Of a stretch of 64,000 nucleotides of DNA, positions 60,201 through 64,000 are shown in pieces. The notes under the pieces are model-generated. The model had not been told where the DNA came from, did no database searches, and saw only the letters and a program-made list of their open reading frames with translations. The first letter of the stretch is position 1. Each line of letters begins with the position of its first letter. Origin of the DNA: Eucalyptus grandis (lineage: Eukaryota > Streptophyta > Magnoliopsida > Myrtales > Myrtaceae); the NCBI RefSeq assembly GCF_016545825.1, contig NC_052616.1, forward strand, positions 10,230,001 to 10,294,000, written 5' to 3'. The position numbers were made by a program, and so were the translations under genes.

Positions 60201-62174
60201 ATAGAGTCTTCGTCTGAAGGGATAGAGGAAACATCCGGTTCTTCGTCATTTGTGTCGTCGTAATCAACTTATTGTTTGCGCCTCTAATGGTGCACACACC
60301 ATTTTCAATGTTAACTTTGTGGCCTTTTTCAGATAGTTGCCCGACACTTAGCAAATTCCAAAAGAGTCCCGGCACAAAGTAAACGTCTGCAATAGTAACA
60401 TTAGTACCATCTTTTGAGTTGATATCAATGTTACCTTTGCCCATCACAAGAATTTTGGATTTATTCCCGAAGTTGACTTCACCACGAACCGTCTCATCTA
60501 ACTTCGAAAATAGCTCCTTTTGACCACACATGTGATTGCTGCACCCGGTATCAAGGTACCAAATTTTTGTGTCCATGGTACTTGAGTCATCCATTTGGCA
60601 TGCTAACACCACGCCTTCATTTGCATTGACAGCGTGCACATATTCTGGCTGCTCTTGCCCCTTATTTGCTCGACATTCGGATTTGTAATGTCCGAATTTG
60701 TTGATTAAAACACTTGACTTTTGATTTGTCACGTGTTTGATATCTTTAGTGGAATTCAGATTTCCACCTCTACCTTGGGCACCTCCATGACCTCCACGAC
60801 CTCGGCCACCATGATGACCTCCTCGATTTGATTGAGTGACGACTCTGCGGTGCTTGCTCGGGAATTCGAATCGATAGACTTACGGTTCATTCTTTGCTCA
60901 TGTGAGCATAATGAACCCATCAACCGCTCAACGTCATGGTTGATATATCTTGGCCTTCTTCGATCGCCGCAACCACGTAGTCAAATCTTTCAGTCAAAGA
61001 GCTCAAGGATTTTTCTACGACTCGTACATCTTGGAGCTCTTCACCATTAACCCTCGGTTGGTTAACGATGGTTTGTACACGATCAAAGTAAGCCGAGATA
61101 GATTCGAGTCATTCATGCGTAAAGACTCAAAATCTCCTCGAAGTGTTTGGAGCCGCACCCGCCCCGACACGATCATCACCTTTGTAGGATTTTTGCAATA
61201 TATCCCACGCTTCTTTATTTGTCTCGGCACTCGATATTTTTCAAATATCGTCTCCTCCACGGCTTGAAAGATCGCATATAATGCTTTTCGATCTTTCTTT
61301 CGAGATTCCACCAACGCTTCTTTCTCCTCTTTCCTCAAAGCATTGAATTCTTCAGCATCAGCTACTTCGGTGTAGCCGTTCTCCACCAGTTCCACAAATC
61401 TTGAGACCGAATAGAACTTTCATCGAACGGACCGGTTGTTGTAATTTTCCGTTCAACTTCGGAAGTTGCATCTGAACGGAGCTAGTGGATGCCATGGCTA
61501 GCTCTGATACCAATTGTTGGAACCAAAAGGATTTGGAGGGAGAGAGTACACACAGAGAGAGAGATTATATTACACAATATGCCTTTGTAAAGGCTTAAAA
61601 GAGTACACACACTAACTTTGCTAAGCTTAAAACTCTCTCTAAAATCTCACTCTCTCACACACTAAGTAAACTAACACAACCCTATATTTATAAGCGTCTT
61701 CACCAGCATTATCTTCAACATGCAAGAGTTGAAGTTGAACTTTTCTTCTTGGCCAAGGAGTCAACAATTGTGGGCTGAAACTTTTCCTTCAAGTTCAAGT
61801 TTACCAAGTTGAAGCTTTCTTCCTACTCTTGAAGACTTCAGCAACAAGTACCACTTGTAGCTTCTTCAAGAATTCTCTCCTTGTAGCTTCTTCAAGAATT
61901 CTCTCCTTTGGCTTTTTACAAACTAACTAACTCTTGCTTTCACACACTTAGCCAAAAACAATTAAAAGACAAATAAGCTAATCAAAACAAAAAAAACAAT
62001 TTTACTATTTTCTAACAAGCTGGACATCAATGGCGGAGATGAGTAGCGAGTGAGAGAGAGGGAACGCGCCTTGGCGGAGCAGTGGAGAGAGAGGAAGCCG
62101 TCGCGGTAGAGCTTGCGCTTCTGCTTGAGGTGCTTTGTGAAGGTGACGTTCCATTTCATCGAAGCCTCGTCCAT
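54291..62174 (-). CDS. double ZGRF1_N (DUF2439) domain protein, eight exons, 360 residues
   Basis: Exons in transcript order: 62070-62174, 56469-56703, 56249-56323, 56070-56144, 55599-55696, 55145-55391, 54536-54695, 54291-54378. All phases match (0,1,1,1,0,1,2) and total 1083 nt with ATG and TAG. Residues about 8-77 ([20 protein letters not shown] ... [20 protein letters not shown] ... [10 protein letters not shown]) and about 165-236 ([20 protein letters not shown] ... [20 protein letters not shown]) are two ZGRF1_N/DUF2439-type domains, found in animals and fungi in front of DNA-repair helicases; no helicase part is visible here. The C-terminal 120 residues are hydrophilic and unrecognised. 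A nuclear DNA-repair link is inferred from the family only. Seven introns; six are GT-AG, while intron 1 (5366 bp, holding a Copia element) appears to begin with GC. A different donor would break the frame. Confidence 0.88.
56989..57488 (-). repeat. 3' LTR of the Copia element
   Basis: 500 bp, TG...CA bounded on the plus strand, near-identical to 61516-62017. It lies downstream of the element's coding region when read on the minus strand. Confidence 0.96.
57489..57497 (-). promoter_or_regulatory. polypurine tract of the Copia element
   Basis: Minus strand 'aagggaggc' directly beside the 3' LTR; primes plus-strand DNA synthesis in LTR retrotransposons. Confidence 0.8.
57496..61495 (-). pseudogene. 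Copia gag-pol polyprotein, multiply frameshifted
   Basis: Starts ATGGCATCCACTAGC near 61495. Fragments in order on the minus strand: gag (61395-60900; [33 protein letters not shown]). A nucleocapsid knuckle that keeps FGHYKSEC but lacks the first Cys pair. Protease [11 protein letters not shown] (about 60560). Pre-integrase zinc region [10 protein letters not shown]...[10 protein letters not shown] (about 60180-60030). Integrase core start [12 protein letters not shown] (about 59990) and later part 59646-59344. RT from [18 protein letters not shown] (about 59010) through [16 protein letters not shown] to YVDDLIF (about 58440). RNase H ending DILTKPLK (about 57545). At least six frame breaks separate these, so this copy cannot make its own polyprotein. 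Confidence 0.92.
61502..61513 (-). promoter_or_regulatory. Copia primer binding site (initiator tRNA-Met)
   Basis: Minus strand TGGTATCAGAGC, complementary to the 3' end of plant initiator tRNA-Met, two bases inside the 5' LTR (61516). Confidence 0.93.
61516..62017 (-). repeat. 5' LTR of the Copia element
   Basis: 502 bp, near-identical to 56989-57488. Contains the element's promoter side when read on the minus strand. It lies 52 bp from the end of host exon 1. Confidence 0.96.
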
Positions 62175-62195
62175 GGCGGTTTCTGCATTTGCAAG

Positions 62196-62236
62196 ATGAT
62201 GATGAAGAAGAAGAAGAAGAAGAAGAAGAAGAATTT
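62196..62236. repeat. (GAA)n / (CTT)n run in the 5' leader of the ZGRF1_N gene
   Basis: About ten GAA units just upstream of the ATG; on the transcribed strand a CTT-rich leader, common in plant 5' UTRs. Confidence 0.85.
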
Positions 62237-62239
62237 CCA

Positions 62240-64000
62240 GGGATTTCGGAGAGCTGCAAGTGAAGTGATACCGCTTTCGAGAGCTGAAATGTTATGGCGG
62301 GAAACGAGGTCGGTGCATTTAATTCAGTATTTTGAAATCCAATTGAGAAAATATAAAATAGTTTAACTTAAAGAATTAGATAAATAAAAAAAGCTAGAAA
62401 AATTCAGAGCTAGAAAAATTTAAAGTATAAATCAATAGATGATTGTGTCCTGTAGGATTTTGGTCAGTTTGAAGAAAGCTCAGATCTAGAAAAATAAGTT
62501 CAAGTATTCAGCTGCATTGTGAGCTGAAAGTATGTGAGATTTGCTCAACTTAGACAATTCCAATAATTAATGTAGTCGACTATTATGTTTTTTTTCTTCT
62601 CAGGAAAAAATGAAGGCCGATATATAATTGATTTCTTAATCGGTCGAGGACCGATTAAACCACTAATATCAAAAGCTGTATAATTCAAATTGAGCCCGAG
62701 TGATAAAATGAAGGACGGTTCTATAAAAGAATGCAGGGATTAAATATTTTACTTTTAATTGAATTTTTCAACAAAGTGGACTAGTAAGTTCTGTTAAAAA
62801 TAAATAAATAAATAAATAAAAGTATGGCTCCAATCTAGCTCATGCACCTTTCTAGCGAATTGATGTTTTATGGCTCCATATTGGTTTGTCGTAGTCGTTT
62901 GGATTATGTGTCGGCTGAAAGGATCAATTAGCTTAAATCAGAGAGCACAAATACCAATTTGGCCAAAATTCAATTCCAAGGACCAAATTGAACATTAACT
63001 AAAATTTCGGGGACCAACTTTTATTTTCCCTCTCATCCTTGGGGGCTTCAAAGGCTGCGGGGGGAGCTCGTGACTCGCTCGATGAAGATGCAAAATTCTC
63101 GTAGGCTGCGGGGGGACGATTGGAGGGCATGCGAGAGGAGGCGACGGTGAATCCAACGTGTCTCAGAGGACGCTGATGCGAGACAAGTAGAAATGAGCGT
63201 CACTGCTCGTGGCGTTGGAGACATCGTCGTCAAAGTCATTGCGGAACCGAAGAAGAGGGAAAGATCCGAGCATTTTCAAGTGGTGGCCAGGTGCTTGACA
63301 AAATGCCCACGTGGGGAGTTGGAACGGTGTTCAGGCGCATGAAATGGAAGCGACCGGTTGCTCTCGTTTTCGTGGTTTAGTTTTTGCATTGTGATGAATG
63401 AACGATGGCGTAGGATAAAAATGCGACCAGAGAAAAAGAAGAAAACCGCGATTAAGAAAAAGACCATTTGGCGTCTCCACTAGACATTAATCGAAGGGAC
63501 GAGCCATGCGGAGAAAAACGACGAAGCAACGTGGAGGCACCTCCTCGGTTTCTTTTTCATAATTTCTTCGGCTTTTGTGCTTTTCTTTATAATTTTTCGT
63601 GCGGTTATCCATCGAAGGGATCCAAAAAAGACAAAAGAAGAAAACGAGAAACCAAAAGGGACAAAGCAATTGGTGGTTAGAAACGCGAAGCCATGAAGCA
63701 ACCTCTCTCGTTTTCCGCCATTCTTTGTAGTATTCCTGTAATACATTCTCCGCTCCAATTGCTCATTTCTTCTTTTGTCTTGACAGTTTCTGTTTACTAT
63801 TGACTACCCTCTCATGTTCGTTCGTCTTTTTGGACATTTTCTTTTCTTACAGTTGTCCGGGCGAAAGTGTTTGCTGCAGAAGTTGTCTGAATCTTGAAGT
63901 GAGGAGGTTTTCCTTTTTCAAAAAAATTTAATCATTTTGATGATGAGTCGCCATTAATTTTTCAGCACACTAGAACTGCAGTAACGAATATTAACAAAAT
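62240..64000. other. upstream flank of the ZGRF1_N gene, no supported coding gene
   Basis: Contains the diverged duplicate of 1830-2000 at about 63200-63370 and otherwise only short unsupported frames. The right edge may be entering another gene, but I cannot show it. Confidence 0.45.
63200..63370. repeat. copy 2 of the duplicated segment (partner at 1830-2000)
   Basis: Matches 1830-2000 in order and strand. Here the frame SGGQVLDKMPTW runs on into GVGTVFRRMKW, slightly more coding-like than copy 1, but with no start, no further repeat and no splice support. Confidence 0.55.

Larger units (their letters stand above)
56989..62017 (-). mobile_element. complete Copia LTR retrotransposon inserted in intron 1 of the ZGRF1_N gene
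   Basis: LTRs 56989-57488 and 61516-62017 (TGTTGGAACC...TTTTCTAACA), perfect 5-bp target duplication 'agctg' (56984-56988 and 62018-62022). A primer binding site TGGTATCAGAGC complementary to initiator tRNA-Met lies just inside the 5' LTR, and a purine tract at the 3' LTR. Coding on the minus strand, same direction as the host gene: gag, protease, integrase, RT, RNase H in Copia order. The LTRs differ by roughly eight substitutions and small indels by eye, so insertion is fairly recent. The polyprotein is broken by several frameshifts and stops. Confidence 0.96.

Noticed and set aside
62005..62259. 84-codon minus-strand frame with poly-Ser
   Set aside because: Out-of-frame reading of the CTT-rich leader and exon 1 of the ZGRF1_N gene.

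Overview
The window looks like nuclear DNA of a dicot tree. It holds multi-exon genes with GT-AG introns, NB-LRR immune receptor genes and a dense load of plant transposons (Copia, hAT, Mutator-like, LINE, SINE). The CNL and L6-type TNL genes, together with Mutator-like elements carrying 'gcgaggctcggcctcgcc'-type GC-rich cores, suggest Myrtaceae (Eucalyptus-like). That placement is inference from recalled patterns, not a database result.

Layout. 1-1.4 kb: 3' part of a CC-NB-LRR gene that enters from the left and carries a frameshift. 1.4-8.6 kb: no supported gene. 8.65-9.09 kb (minus): a small two-exon gene for a 64-residue protein. 9-31 kb: transposon territory with a SINE, two LTR-like single units, a hAT element holding a piece of host-gene-like sequence, several long-TIR elements and simple repeats. 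30.3-32.1 kb: an inverted-repeat-bounded block of degenerate tandem repeats. 32.3-41.4 kb (plus): a four-exon TIR-NB-LRR gene with a foreign-looking N-terminal extension, a decayed TIR domain, a shortened NB-ARC and a broken 3' end. 42-54 kb: more long-TIR elements (one with a nested LINE), LINE relics and a 100-N assembly gap. 54.3-62.2 kb (minus): an eight-exon gene encoding a 360-residue protein with two ZGRF1_N/DUF2439-type domains. Its first intron contains a complete 5.0-kb Copia element with 5-bp target duplication, PBS, PPT and near-identical LTRs but broken reading frames. 62.2-64 kb: upstream flank, including a diverged duplicate of the 1.8-2.0 kb segment.

How the parts relate. This is an NLR locus shaped by transposition. 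The intact-looking housekeeping-type genes are the 64-residue gene and the double-ZGRF1_N gene; neither is visible as one long ORF and both were assembled here by splice-phase matching. Both NLR genes show decay. Three copies of one Mutator-like family carry clear 10-bp target duplications, and one sits in TNL intron 1. I found no CRISPR array, operon, rRNA or tRNA gene, and no convincing new molecular system. The most unusual items are the chimeric 5' end of the TNL gene, the in-frame repeat expansion in its NB-ARC, the apparent GC-AG intron of the ZGRF1_N gene, and the GC-rich palindromic core shared by element families with unrelated termini.
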